This document shows, piece after piece, positions 25,964-34,977 of a stretch of 47,654 bases of DNA. The notes below the pieces were generated by a model. It had not been told where the DNA came from. It ran no database searches and saw only the letters and a program-made list of their open reading frames with translations. A program made the translations under genes and the position numbers. Location of the stretch: NCBI GenBank assembly GCA_052390415.1, contig JBQTGY010000025.1, positions 1 through 47,654 on the forward strand, written 5' to 3'. This stretch comes from JANNWF01 sp052390415. Lineage in GTDB: Bacteria; Pseudomonadota; Gammaproteobacteria; Xanthomonadales; Xanthomonadaceae. The stretch's first letter is position 1. Every line of letters starts with the position of its first letter.

Positions 25964-25986
25964 TCGCGGCTTCCGCCGCTCCTACA
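25964..25986. repeat. REP-like palindrome
   Basis: TCGCGGCTTCCGCCGCTCCTACA, the common GCGGCTnnnGCCGCTCCTACA-type extragenic palindrome, between the convergent pldA and DUF937 genes. Degenerate TCCTGCA echoes follow to 26020. Confidence 0.7.
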
Positions 25987-26029
25987 ACCGCTTTCGCAAC
26001 CGTTCCTGCACCGCTCCTGCATCCAAGCG

Positions 26030-26659
26030 TCAGCGCAGCGCCTTGCCGGCCATGTTCAACAAATCATCCAGGGCATTGCCATCAGCGTTGGCATCCAGCA
26101 TCGACGCCAGTCCGCCCAAGCCGCCAAACCCACCTGACGATGGCGCGGCTCCGGAAGCCTGCGACTGACCGCCGAGCAAACCACCCAACAATCCACCGAG
26201 GCCGCCCAATCCACCAAAACCACCCTCGGACGACCCTTGCGACGCACCACCGCCACCCGCTTGTTTGGCCATGAAACCGGTCACCAACATCGCCAACATG
26301 GGCAGCATTTTTCGCAGCAATGCAGGATCCAATCCGGTCTGCGCCGACGCACTCTGCGCCACCGTGCGGCTGACGTCCTTCGAGCCAAAAATCTGCCCCA
26401 GGACATCATTGCCGCGACTCACTTCGGTCGGTCGTGAGGACAACACATCGTCCAGCAATCCACCGCCGCCGAGTTGACCCAGCAAATCGCCCAAGCCGCC
26501 GAAGCCCGAAGGCTGCGCCTGGGTCTGCTTCTTGAATCCACCCAGAATCGCCGGCAGCAAGGCAGATGCAGCGCTTGTGGCTTGTTGCTCGCTGACACCA
26601 AGCTCGCGCGCAATCTGGGAAAGTCCGCCGGTTTGAGCAAGTAGATCGGTGATTTGCAT
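26030..26659 (-). CDS. DUF937 domain protein, Gly-rich
   Basis: 209 aa. N-terminal DUF937/YidB-like helical part (LLAQTGGLSQIARELGVSEQQATSAASALLPAILGGFKKQ), a middle helix LLRKMLPMLAMLVTGFMA, and Gly/Leu-rich repeats of the GGFGGLGGLGGLLGG kind around 65-80 and 145-190. No enzymatic motif. GAGG lies 7 bases before the ATG. Function unknown. Confidence 0.85.
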   Translation of the reverse strand: MQITDLLAQTGGLSQIARELGVSEQQATSAASALLPAILGGFKKQTQAQPSGFGGLGDLLGQLGGGGLLDDVLSSRPTEVSRGNDVLGQIFGSKDVSRTVAQSASAQTGLDPALLRKMLPMLAMLVTGFMAKQAGGGGASQGSSEGGFGGLGGLGGLLGGLLGGQSQASGAAPSSGGFGGLGGLASMLDANADGNALDDLLNMAGKALR

Positions 26660-26752
26660 AGGTCTGCCTCGTGACGTGATTGGGGGCGCTGATCGATCAG
26701 GCAAGGCAATATAACAACGCCGTTGCGGCGCGACTAACTGGTCAGGAGAGCG

Positions 26753-27376
26753 ATGCGAACTTTTGTACTGCGAGCGCGGGCGGCACCCACCGACAGCCAG
26801 CAACTATTGGCTGCGGTAGGCAAGGAAGCCCACCCCGAAATCCTCGCGCACACGCTGATGAACGCGATCTTCGTGGCCCAGTCGCATCGCGCGGATGTCG
26901 TCGTCCATCTGGTGTTGGAGAGCACCCAGGATTACTCCCGCACAATCCGGTTCGAAGCTGACGCCATGCAAGACATCGGCGGCTTCGACGAACGCGCGCT
27001 ATTGAGCAAGATCGCGAGGGCGCTGGATGTTTCCAAGGGCATGGGCAAAGAGGAAATGCGGCCGGTGGAATCGGGCGTGATGGTGCAAACGCTCAGCTTC
27101 GAGCGGCTGGTACAGCAACTGGCCGTTGATCATCCCTTGTTCGTGATGGACAGGAAAGGCACCTCGATTCGTGAGCACGTGTTCGTGGGAAATCCCTGCT
27201 TCCTGCTGACCGATCACATCCCGATGCCAAAGAAAACCTTCCACAGCCTGGAACGCCTGGGCGCGAAGAGAATCGCACTGGGATCAAGAATGCTGTTCGC
27301 GTCGCAATGCGTGGTGTTGATTCATCACGAGCTGGATCAGCGAGAATTCGGCGCGGAAAAATCGTTGGACTATTGA
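26753..27376 (+). CDS. trmY: TrmY-like SPOUT methyltransferase (DUF358)
   Basis: 207 aa. Matches the TrmY family: N-terminal FVLRARAAPT, HTLMNAIFVAQSHRADVVVHLVLE, IRFEADAMQDIGGFDERALLSKIARALD, and the C-terminal knot LGSRMLFASQCVVLIHHELDQR (archaeal form LGPKxLxAxHCxxxxHNELDR). Archaeal TrmY makes N1-methylpseudouridine at tRNA position 54 with S-adenosylmethionine. Bacteria usually have ribothymidine at that site, so the RNA target here is open. A CAGGAGAG site precedes the ATG. Converges with the GH3 gene, 30 bases apart. Confidence 0.78.
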   Translation: MRTFVLRARAAPTDSQQLLAAVGKEAHPEILAHTLMNAIFVAQSHRADVVVHLVLESTQDYSRTIRFEADAMQDIGGFDERALLSKIARALDVSKGMGKEEMRPVESGVMVQTLSFERLVQQLAVDHPLFVMDRKGTSIREHVFVGNPCFLLTDHIPMPKKTFHSLERLGAKRIALGSRMLFASQCVVLIHHELDQREFGAEKSLDY

Positions 27377-27406
27377 CCCGAGACCTCATGTTCAATTGCC
27401 GCTACT

Positions 27407-29908
27407 TCAGTTGCGCTCCGGGCAAGGCAGCGTGCGGCGGGCGTCGGTGCCGAGTCCGATCTCGGCGACACTGATCTTGGCACCGCGACGGCCATGCAGG
27501 ACGAAGGGGGCGGCGATCTGATCCAGCGTTGCGCCGTCGGCGCGGAAACACTTGAGCATGCTGCCGACATGCAGCCATTCGTTATGCTGCAAGCTGGCGA
27601 GCGAAACCCGATGCGGGCAGGCAACGCCGCAGTCCATGGCCAACTCGACCGAGCCTTCGCCTTCAACCCTTACCCATAGTTCGACGCGAACATCACCGTT
27701 GGCCTCGCGCTCGAGGTCGAGCGGGCGCGTGGCAGACAGCGCGATGGCTGCGTCCTCAGTGAAGTGGAATTGGCGAGCGTCTTCCTGGGCCTCGCGATCA
27801 ACCGCGCGGGCCGATGGCGGCGCGCTGCCTTCCATCGGCTGCCAGGCAAATCCTTCGCTGGCGGCACCTCGGGTGAACCAGAGTCGCTCAGCACCGGCAC
27901 CCACAACGCCGGACTCTTCGGACAGCGCCTGCCAAGCGTCGCTCTTTCCATAATCGAGGCCGAAACCCAGCGGAAACAGCGGGTCGTAGTTCGGATCATG
28001 GCGGTTGAGCAGCGTTTGATCGGCGCGCTTGGGCCAGGAGTACGACAACCGGCCGCGGAAGTCGTAGGCAACGCTACCGTCGTCCGCCGCGAGCAGCACA
28101 TCGGCCACACCACCCCCTTCCGAGCCCGGCAGCCACGCCGCGACGAAGGCATTCGCGGCGTTGAGTTCGCGATTCACCCACAGCGGCCGACCCGAAATAA
28201 AGACGGCGACCACCGGGATGCCTGCTTCGGACAGGCGCTGGATCAGCAGCAGGTCTGAGTCGTCGCCCGGGCTGTAGCGCAAGTCGGGCACGTCGCCTTG
28301 AAACTCGGCGTAGGGATCTTCGCCGAACACGACGATGGCGACGTCGGGCTTGTCCTTGAATTCGCCCTGCGGCGAGAGCACGGCGCGTCCGCCGGCAGCC
28401 TGGATACGCTCCACCAAACCCGCGCCTACCGACTGACCGTTCGGGAAGTCGGCATTGCTGGTGCCTGTGCCTTGCCAGGTCAGTGTCCATCCGCCCGACT
28501 GTTTACCGATGGAATCGGCAGCGTCGCCGGCGATCAGCACGTGTTTGGAAGGCCGGATCGGCAACACGCCATCGTTCTTCAGCAGCACCAGCGATTCGCG
28601 CACCGCCTGTCGCGCCACGGCGCGGTGTTCAGCGCTACCAAGCAAGACGTAGTCGCCGGCGATCTCGCGCGACGATGGCAAGGTCGGATCGAGAATGCCG
28701 GCCCGAGCCTTGACCAGCAGCACCCTGCGCGCCGCCGCTTCGACGGTCGCCAACGGCAACTCGCCACTGCGCGCGGCTTTCAGCAGGGATTCGTAAATGC
28801 CCTTCCAGGAATCCGGTGCCATATACAGGTCAAGCCCGGCCTCGACCGCAGCCAGACAGTTGTCATTGGTGCAGCCCGGAATCTGTCCGTGCGCATTCCA
28901 GTCGCCGACGATGAAACCGCCGAACTGCCAGCGCTCCTTGATCACGCCGGTCAGCAGGCTGTGATTGCCGTGATGCTTGATGCCGTTCCAGCTGGAGAAC
29001 GAGGCCATCACCGTCTGCACGCCGGCGCGCAGCGCTTCGACATAACCCGCGGCATGAATGTCGCGCAGAGCCGCCTCAGTGATCAGCGCGTCGCCCTGGT
29101 CGCGACCGCCTGCGGTGCCACCATCTCCTACGAAGTGTTTGGCGGAAGCCACGACACGGCGTGGACCGAGGAAGTCCGGATCGCCGATCTTGCCCTGAAT
29201 GCCTTCGACCACGGCGGCGGCGTAGGACGCCACGATGGCCGGATCTTCCGAATAGCCTTCGTAAGTGCGTCCCCAGCGGTCGTCCTGCGGCACGGCAAGC
29301 GTTGGCGCAAAGGTCCAGTCGAGACCGGTGACCCGTGCCTCAAGCGCGGTGACTTCGGCGATGCGCCGGACCAGATCCGGGTTTCGGGTAGCACCCAGGC
29401 CGATGTTGTGCGGGAAGATCGTCGCACCGACCACATTGCTCTGCCCGTGCACCGCATCGATGCCGAACATCACCGGCACGCCGGGTCGGCCTTGATGAGG
29501 TTTGAGCGATGCATGGTGGTAGGCGTCGGCCAGCGCCAGCCATTCGGCGGGCGCCGCGTCGTAACGGCCACCGGGATCGGAATTGCCGCCAGCCAGGATC
29601 GAACCAAGCGGATAGCGTTCAAGGTCGGCAGGCTGCATGTTGCCGATATCGCCCTGCACCAACTGGCCTACCTTCTGTTCCAGCGACAGGCTGGCGAGCA
29701 AGGTGTCCACGCGCTCGATGAGCGCTGCATCATCGTTCATGGGCGAGTCAATCGCCGGCCACGACATCGGGTTGGCGCGACCAGACGCTGCAAGCGCGGT
29801 TGCGGTCGTGGTGTCGGCAACTGCGACAGCAGACCAACTGGCCAGCAGGCCCGCGCAAAGCAGTTGGAGACGCAGGCGGAAGCGACGTTGGCTGGAAATG
29901 ATGAGCAT
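27407..29908 (-). CDS. Secreted GH3 beta-glucosidase / exo-beta-glucanase
   Basis: 833 aa with a signal peptide (cleavage near AVAVADT). GH3 N-domain: KVGQLVQGDIGN, GVPVMFGIDAVHGQSNVVGATIFPHNIGLGATR, KHFVGDGGT (K257-H258) and nucleophile D336 in GFIVGDWNAHGQ. GH3 C-domain: SLVLLKNDGVLPI and VVFGEDPYAEFQGD. Residues ~690-833 form an extra beta-rich C-terminal domain as in ExoP-type glucan glucohydrolases. It should release glucose from beta-1,4 and/or beta-1,3 oligoglucans in the periplasm or outside. GGAG precedes the ATG by 6. A LacI operator lies 59 bases upstream. Confidence 0.92.
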   Translation of the reverse strand: MLIISSQRRFRLRLQLLCAGLLASWSAVAVADTTTATALAASGRANPMSWPAIDSPMNDDAALIERVDTLLASLSLEQKVGQLVQGDIGNMQPADLERYPLGSILAGGNSDPGGRYDAAPAEWLALADAYHHASLKPHQGRPGVPVMFGIDAVHGQSNVVGATIFPHNIGLGATRNPDLVRRIAEVTALEARVTGLDWTFAPTLAVPQDDRWGRTYEGYSEDPAIVASYAAAVVEGIQGKIGDPDFLGPRRVVASAKHFVGDGGTAGGRDQGDALITEAALRDIHAAGYVEALRAGVQTVMASFSSWNGIKHHGNHSLLTGVIKERWQFGGFIVGDWNAHGQIPGCTNDNCLAAVEAGLDLYMAPDSWKGIYESLLKAARSGELPLATVEAAARRVLLVKARAGILDPTLPSSREIAGDYVLLGSAEHRAVARQAVRESLVLLKNDGVLPIRPSKHVLIAGDAADSIGKQSGGWTLTWQGTGTSNADFPNGQSVGAGLVERIQAAGGRAVLSPQGEFKDKPDVAIVVFGEDPYAEFQGDVPDLRYSPGDDSDLLLIQRLSEAGIPVVAVFISGRPLWVNRELNAANAFVAAWLPGSEGGGVADVLLAADDGSVAYDFRGRLSYSWPKRADQTLLNRHDPNYDPLFPLGFGLDYGKSDAWQALSEESGVVGAGAERLWFTRGAASEGFAWQPMEGSAPPSARAVDREAQEDARQFHFTEDAAIALSATRPLDLEREANGDVRVELWVRVEGEGSVELAMDCGVACPHRVSLASLQHNEWLHVGSMLKCFRADGATLDQIAAPFVLHGRRGAKISVAEIGLGTDARRTLPCPERN

Positions 29909-29966
29909 CGGATTCTCCGGTATGCGAAGACCGCACCCGGCTCCGCGCGCTGACCTTCACCGAAGA

Positions 29967-29980
29967 TGACAGCGTTGTCA
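29967..29980. promoter_or_regulatory. LacI-family operator upstream of the GH3 gene
   Basis: TGACAGCGTTGTCA, a 14-bp near-palindrome. A consensus -35 hexamer TTGACA on the minus strand (29981-29976) overlaps it, so binding would block the GH3 promoter. Nearly identical to the site at 31184. Confidence 0.8.
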
Positions 29981-30143
29981 ACCGTGCGCGGAGAATTCCT
30001 TTTTGCGCCGCACACGTGGAGCTTGCGTGCGCTACTTGGCTAGCCTTCGGACACCGGACGAAGGCGTGCTAGTGTTTCGCCGGCCAACCATCGTCCGGGC
30101 AGTGACGAACACCTGTCTGCGGCAAGCAAGGGAAGATCCAGCG

Positions 30144-31148
30144 ATGCGGGTGCGAATCGAGGATGTGGCGCGCGAGGCCGGGGTGTCGATGAAGACCGTG
30201 TCGCGCGTGGTCAACAACGAGGCCAACGTGCGCGAGGACACGCGCAAGCGGGTACAGGCAGCCATTGATCAGCTTGACTACCGACCCAGCGCATTTGCTC
30301 GAGGACTTGCGGGACATCGCTCGCACCTGATCGCTTTTCTTTACGACAACCCGAGCAGCAACTTCCTGATGGAGGTGGAGCTGGGCATTCTTGATGCCTG
30401 CGAGAGCCATCGCGAGGGCATGATGCTGGTGCCGCTCGGCTACAGTGGCAACGAGACGATGGCCAAGCTCAATGCCACTGTCAGCCACCTGAGTCCGGAT
30501 GGCTTCGTGCTGCCGCCGCCGCTTGGCGATGATCGTCAGCTGTTGGCGCGATTGGCTGAACTGGGCCTGCCACACGCCTGCATTTCGCCGCGTCACCCGC
30601 GTGGCCGAATCGGTGTGACGCTGGACGAAGTCGCTGCCGCACGCGAAGTCGTGGCGCATCTGTTGGCCCTCGGTCATCGTCGCATCGCCCACGTGCTCGG
30701 CAAGCGCGGCCACGCAGCCCGCGAATGGCGGCTCAAGGGTTATCGCGATGGATTGAAGGCCGCTGGCATCGAATTTGATCCGCAGTTGGTCATCGAGGGC
30801 GCGTTCGACTACCCATCGGGCTTCGCTGCCGCGCGCCAGCTATGGGCGTTGCGACACCGGCCCAGCGCAATCTTCGCTGCCAACGACGAATGCGCGGCAG
30901 GCGTGCTTGGCTTCGCTCACCAGCAGCGCATCGATGTGCCAGGCGCGCTTTCAATCTGTGGCTTTGACGACGTTCCACTGGCGCAGCAGGTGTATCCGCA
31001 TTTGACCACCGTACATCAGCCCACTCGCGTGATGGGGCGACTGGCAAGCCTTGAGTTGCTGAAGCACCTGCTCAATCCCGAACAAGGCACCATGGTCAAG
31101 GTGCCGCTCGACCTCGTTCCTCGCGATTCGACCGGTCCCGCGCCCTGA
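30144..31148 (+). CDS. LacI family transcriptional regulator
   Basis: 334 aa. Helix-turn-helix IEDVAREAGVSMKTVSRVVNN (5-25) with hinge YRPSAFARGL, then a periplasmic-binding-like effector domain. The absence of a Tyr-Gln pair (MK in the recognition helix) puts it outside the LacI/GalR specificity group and agrees with a TGACAGCG-core site. It sits between the two operator copies and next to the genes they control. The effector is presumably a glucose-containing disaccharide or aldonate. GGGAAG precedes the ATG at 30144. Confidence 0.93.
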   Translation: MRVRIEDVAREAGVSMKTVSRVVNNEANVREDTRKRVQAAIDQLDYRPSAFARGLAGHRSHLIAFLYDNPSSNFLMEVELGILDACESHREGMMLVPLGYSGNETMAKLNATVSHLSPDGFVLPPPLGDDRQLLARLAELGLPHACISPRHPRGRIGVTLDEVAAAREVVAHLLALGHRRIAHVLGKRGHAAREWRLKGYRDGLKAAGIEFDPQLVIEGAFDYPSGFAAARQLWALRHRPSAIFAANDECAAGVLGFAHQQRIDVPGALSICGFDDVPLAQQVYPHLTTVHQPTRVMGRLASLELLKHLLNPEQGTMVKVPLDLVPRDSTGPAP

Positions 31149-31160
31149 TGCACGCGATCA

Positions 31161-31177
31161 GCCAGCCGCAGGCTGGC
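31161..31177 (+). terminator. Hairpin after lacI-type gene
   Basis: Perfect 7-bp stem GCCAGCC-GCA-GGCTGGC, 12 bases after the regulator stop and just ahead of the symporter operator. No T-run follows. It may insulate the operon from regulator transcription. Confidence 0.45.
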
Positions 31178-31183
31178 GCTTGA

Positions 31184-31197
31184 TGACAGCGCTGTCT
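31184..31197. promoter_or_regulatory. LacI-family operator upstream of the symporter operon
   Basis: TGACAGCGCTGTCT, palindromic except for the last base, followed directly by TAATAT, a possible -10 hexamer. No good -35 is seen. The site lies about 60 bases before the symporter start and matches the one before the GH3 gene in 12 of 14 positions. Confidence 0.82.
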
Positions 31198-31255
31198 AAT
31201 ATCGCCTCTCCGGCACGACAAAAAGCACCTTGGGGGCGCGGTGGAAGCAAACGCG

Positions 31256-32605
31256 ATGACGCGCCAGGAGCGGCTGCGCTGGAGGGAGCGCCTGGGCTTT
31301 GGCGTAGGCGATCTCGGCTTCAATCTCTACTGGACTACGATGGCCTCGTTCCTCGCGGCCTTCTATACCGACGTGTTCGGCATCTCGCCGGAAGCGGCGG
31401 GCACCCTGTTGTTCGTCACTCGTCTCATCGATGCGTTCACCGATCCGCTGATGGGGGCGGTGGCTGATCGCACTCGCAGCCGCTGGGGCAAGTTCCGCCC
31501 TTACCTGCTGTTTGGCGGCCTGCCGCTGGCTGCGGCAGGTGTGCTCACCTTCACCACGCCCGAGTTGGAGGGCGGTGCAAAGCTCATCTACGCGTATGTG
31601 ACGTATACGAGTCTGATGCTCGCTTACACGCTGGTGAGCATGCCCTACTCCGCTCTCTCCGGCGTCATGACGGCGCATGGCGGCGAGCGCACCACGCTGA
31701 TCAGCGTGCGCTTTCTGTTCGCATTCACTGGCGGCGCGCTGGTCAACAAGTTCACCTTGCCGCTGGTCGAGGCCTTTGGCGCAGGCGATACGCAACTTGG
31801 CTGGCAGCGCACGATGCTGCTCTACGGTGCGCTGGCGATCGGGCTGTTCGTGGTCACCTTTTCGACCACGCGCGAGCGCATCGCTCCGCCACCCGCACAG
31901 CGCAGCAGTCCGCTGCAGGACATCCGCGATCTGCTCAGCAGCCGGCCGTGGTTGATCCTGTTCGCGCTCGCCATGCTGATCATGATGACGATCACCTTGC
32001 GGGCGGGATCGGCCTACTACTTCTTCACCTATTACCTTGAGCGCCCCGACCTGCTGCCCGACTACCTGCTGCTGCAGATGGTGGCGTATGCCGTCGGTGC
32101 CCTGTGTGCGCCGATCCTCGTGCGGCATTTCGACAAGGCACGTTTGCTGGCCTGGCTGATGGGCGGCGTCGCGGTGCTGTCCGTGGCGTTCTATCTCGTG
32201 CAGAAGGAAAGCATCTGGCTGATGTTCGTGCTGAACGCACTGATCAGCCTCGCGCTAGGGCCCAAGTCGCCGCTGACCTGGTCGATGTACGCCGACACCG
32301 CCGACCTCAACGAGTGGCAACACGGTCGTCGCGCCACCGCGATGACCTTTGCCGCGGCGACGTTTTCGCAAAAGCTGGGCGGCTCGCTGGCCTCCGCCGG
32401 CATGCTGTGGGTGCTGGGTTGGCTGGGCTACGTGGCCAATCAGGCGCAACCGGGCGCGTCACAGGATGGCATTCATCTGATGCAGACCATCGTGCCCGGC
32501 GTGTTCGCTCTTCTGGCCGTGGTGGCGGTCTCGTTCTACACCCTTGGAGGCGACGAACTGACGCGCATTCAGCGCGAGCTGGATGCGCGGGCAGGCTCGT
32601 CATGA
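31256..32605 (+). CDS. GPH-type sugar:cation symporter (MFS)
   Basis: 449 aa, twelve hydrophobic segments. The N-terminal GFGVGDLGFNLYWTTMASFLAAFYTDVFGI and RLIDAFTDPLMGAVADRTRSRWGKFRPYLL are hallmarks of glycoside-pentoside-hexuronide symporters (MelB/XylP type); the melibiose-permease-like cation-site aspartates are kept. It would import the disaccharide used by the downstream phosphorylase. The ATG at 31256 follows GGAAG at 8 bases; a GTG 15 bases upstream is an alternative. Its stop overlaps the GH94 start (ATGA). Confidence 0.92.
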   Translation: MTRQERLRWRERLGFGVGDLGFNLYWTTMASFLAAFYTDVFGISPEAAGTLLFVTRLIDAFTDPLMGAVADRTRSRWGKFRPYLLFGGLPLAAAGVLTFTTPELEGGAKLIYAYVTYTSLMLAYTLVSMPYSALSGVMTAHGGERTTLISVRFLFAFTGGALVNKFTLPLVEAFGAGDTQLGWQRTMLLYGALAIGLFVVTFSTTRERIAPPPAQRSSPLQDIRDLLSSRPWLILFALAMLIMMTITLRAGSAYYFFTYYLERPDLLPDYLLLQMVAYAVGALCAPILVRHFDKARLLAWLMGGVAVLSVAFYLVQKESIWLMFVLNALISLALGPKSPLTWSMYADTADLNEWQHGRRATAMTFAAATFSQKLGGSLASAGMLWVLGWLGYVANQAQPGASQDGIHLMQTIVPGVFALLAVVAVSFYTLGGDELTRIQRELDARAGSS

Positions 32606-34977
32606 GTGAGCCGCTGCTGACCCGCAGCGAGGACGGAACCCGCTGCGAACTGCACAGCCCGACCGCAATGCCCGCCGCCTCCGCCTATCTGTGGAACCGG
32701 CACATGCTGCTGCAGGCGAACTGCCGCGGGTTTGTATCGGCCCAGCATTTGCAGCCTGAACCAGCGCGCTATTCGTTTGGCCCGATGCTGGAGGCGACCA
32801 CCTTCATGCAGCCCGAGCAGCCGCGCTACGCCCATCAGCCCGGACGCTTCTTCTACATCAAGAACGAACACGACGGCCAGCTGGTCTCGCTGCCGTTTGA
32901 GCCCGTGCGACGGGCAGCGGACGCATTCTGCTTTTCGGCGGGATCGAGTGATCTCGAATGGCGGATACGTTACGGCTCACTCATTTGCACGCTGACCCTG
33001 CGCCTGCCTGTGAACGACGTGGTGGAGCTGTGGTCGCTGCTGCTGCACAACGAAGGCGCACACGATCTGAAGTTCAGCCTGTATCCGTGCTTCAGCATCG
33101 GCTACATGAGCTGGATGAATCAGTCGGCCAGCTACCGCGCTGATCTCGGCGGCATCCTCGCCCGCTGCGTGACGCCGTATCAGCGGGTGGAAGATCTGCC
33201 GCGAATCCTGCAGGCAAAGGATCTGACCTTCCTGCTGCATGAGCGGGAACCGCAGGCCTGGGAAGCGGCGCGCGAGCGCTTCGAGGGTGAGGGCGGACTG
33301 CACGATCCCGACGCGCTGCGTCAGCCCCTGCTTGGCGGCGGCGACGCGCTGTACGAATCACCGCTGGCCGTCCTGCAATACAGGACCATCCTCGCGCCCG
33401 GCGAGTCGATCTGCCATCGCTTCCTGTTCGGTGCGGCGCGAACGGAGGCGGACGTGCGCGTGCTGCGCGAGCGCTATCTGACGACCGACGCATTCGACAA
33501 AGCCACCCGCGATAGCGAGTCGTACCACGCGGCGGGACAGGGCGTGCTGCAGGTAACCACACCCGATCCCGCCTTCGATGCCTTCGTCAATCATTGGCTT
33601 CCACGGCAGGTCCACTATCACGGCGAACTGCATCGGATGAGCACCGATCCGCAGACCCGCAACTTGCTGCAGGACGCGATGGGCATGAGCTTTGTGCGCC
33701 CGCCGGCGGCACGCGCTGCCTTGCTGCTTGCGCTGTCGCAGCAGGAGCCCAGCGGCGCGATGCCTGACGGCATCCTGCTGCATGCAACTGCACAGCTGAA
33801 GTACATCAACTGCGTGCCGCACACCGATCACTGCGTCTGGCTGCCGGTGTTTCTGGACGCCTATCTCGACGAGACCGACGACCACGCGCTGCTCGACGCG
33901 CCCGTTGCCGGCCGCCATGACGGCGTGCAACGGTCGGTCGCCGAACGGATCACCGCTGCGATGCACCGGCTGCTCGCCGAAACCGATGCGCGCGGGCTGA
34001 GCTACATCGGTCAGGGCGACTGGTGCGATCCGATGAACATGGTTGGTCATCTCGGCCGCGGCGTATCCGGCTGGCTGTCGATCGCCAGCGTGCATGCGCT
34101 GCGGCTGTGGGCGGCACGCCTGCAGGCGCGGGGCGAAGCGCAACCGGCGCAAGCACTGATCGAGGGTGCCCAGCGAATGGCCGATGCCGTGCAAAGGCAT
34201 CTCTGGGACGGTGCCTGGTTTGGCCGCGGCATAACCGATGCTGGCGTCACGTTCGGCGTCAGCTCAGACCGTGAGGGCCGCATTTTTCTCAATCCGCAGA
34301 GCTGGTCGATGCTCGCCGACATCGCCACCCCGGCGCAGCGCGAGGCGATGCTCGCGGCCATCGCACAGCAGCTGGATACCGCTTACGGCGTGATGCTGTG
34401 CGCACCGCCCTACACCGCGCTGCGCGACGACGTGGGCCGGGTAACGCAGAAATTTCCCGGCACGGCCGAGAACGGCTCGATCTACAACCACGCCGCGGCG
34501 TTCTTCGCTGCCGCGCTCTATCGCGTCGGCGAAGCGGATCGCGCGTTCTCGGTACTGCGTCGCATGCTGCCTTCGGACGACGCGGCCGATCAGCGTCAGC
34601 GCGGCCAACTCCCCGTCTTCCTGCCCAACTACTACCGCGGTGCCGTCGAACTGCACCCACGCACCGCCGGGCGCTCCAGTCAGTTGCTGCATACCGGCAC
34701 CGCCAGCTGGTTCTATCGCTGCGTGATCGAGCAACTGTTCGGCCTGCGCGGGTGTCGCGAAGGATTGCGGATCACGCCACAGCTGCCGGCGCACTGGAAC
34801 CACGCGCGAGCGACGCGACGTTTCCGCGGCGCGCACATCGAGCTTGTCTGCCAGCGCGGCAGCGTGTGGGCAATGCAGGTTGATGGCGAGACATTCGACG
34901 AACCGCTGTTGCGCGATCCGCAGGCGGGGCGCAGCTATCGCATCGAACTCACATTACCGATTCGATCTGACCTGTGA
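32602..34977 (+). CDS. GH94 glycoside phosphorylase, probable cellobionic acid phosphorylase
   Basis: 791 aa, cytoplasmic (no signal peptide). GH94 features: N-terminal beta-sandwich (NRHMLLQANCRGFVSAQHL; SFGPMLEATTFMQPEQPRY), linker, then the alpha/alpha barrel with QTRNLLQDAMGMSFVRP, PHTDHCVWLPVFLDAYLDET, and GDWCDPMNMVG (472-482) bearing the general-acid aspartate; FPGTAENGSIYNHAAAFFAAAL is the phosphate-side region. Family members phosphorolyse cellobiose, cellodextrins, chitobiose, laminaribiose or cellobionic acid. Coupling to gluconokinase by a GTGA overlap favours cellobionate + Pi to glucose-1-phosphate + gluconate. Cellobiose phosphorylase is the main alternative. Confidence 0.88.
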   Translation: MSEPLLTRSEDGTRCELHSPTAMPAASAYLWNRHMLLQANCRGFVSAQHLQPEPARYSFGPMLEATTFMQPEQPRYAHQPGRFFYIKNEHDGQLVSLPFEPVRRAADAFCFSAGSSDLEWRIRYGSLICTLTLRLPVNDVVELWSLLLHNEGAHDLKFSLYPCFSIGYMSWMNQSASYRADLGGILARCVTPYQRVEDLPRILQAKDLTFLLHEREPQAWEAARERFEGEGGLHDPDALRQPLLGGGDALYESPLAVLQYRTILAPGESICHRFLFGAARTEADVRVLRERYLTTDAFDKATRDSESYHAAGQGVLQVTTPDPAFDAFVNHWLPRQVHYHGELHRMSTDPQTRNLLQDAMGMSFVRPPAARAALLLALSQQEPSGAMPDGILLHATAQLKYINCVPHTDHCVWLPVFLDAYLDETDDHALLDAPVAGRHDGVQRSVAERITAAMHRLLAETDARGLSYIGQGDWCDPMNMVGHLGRGVSGWLSIASVHALRLWAARLQARGEAQPAQALIEGAQRMADAVQRHLWDGAWFGRGITDAGVTFGVSSDREGRIFLNPQSWSMLADIATPAQREAMLAAIAQQLDTAYGVMLCAPPYTALRDDVGRVTQKFPGTAENGSIYNHAAAFFAAALYRVGEADRAFSVLRRMLPSDDAADQRQRGQLPVFLPNYYRGAVELHPRTAGRSSQLLHTGTASWFYRCVIEQLFGLRGCREGLRITPQLPAHWNHARATRRFRGAHIELVCQRGSVWAMQVDGETFDEPLLRDPQAGRSYRIELTLPIRSDL

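Noticed and set aside
28298..29953. Plus-strand open frame of 551 codons
   Set aside because: Antisense to the GH3 gene, which has complete catalytic motifs and a signal peptide.
32104..32601. Upstream extension of the GH94 frame
   Set aside because: It overlaps the symporter gene; the ATG in the ATGA overlap at 32602 matches the start of GH94 proteins.
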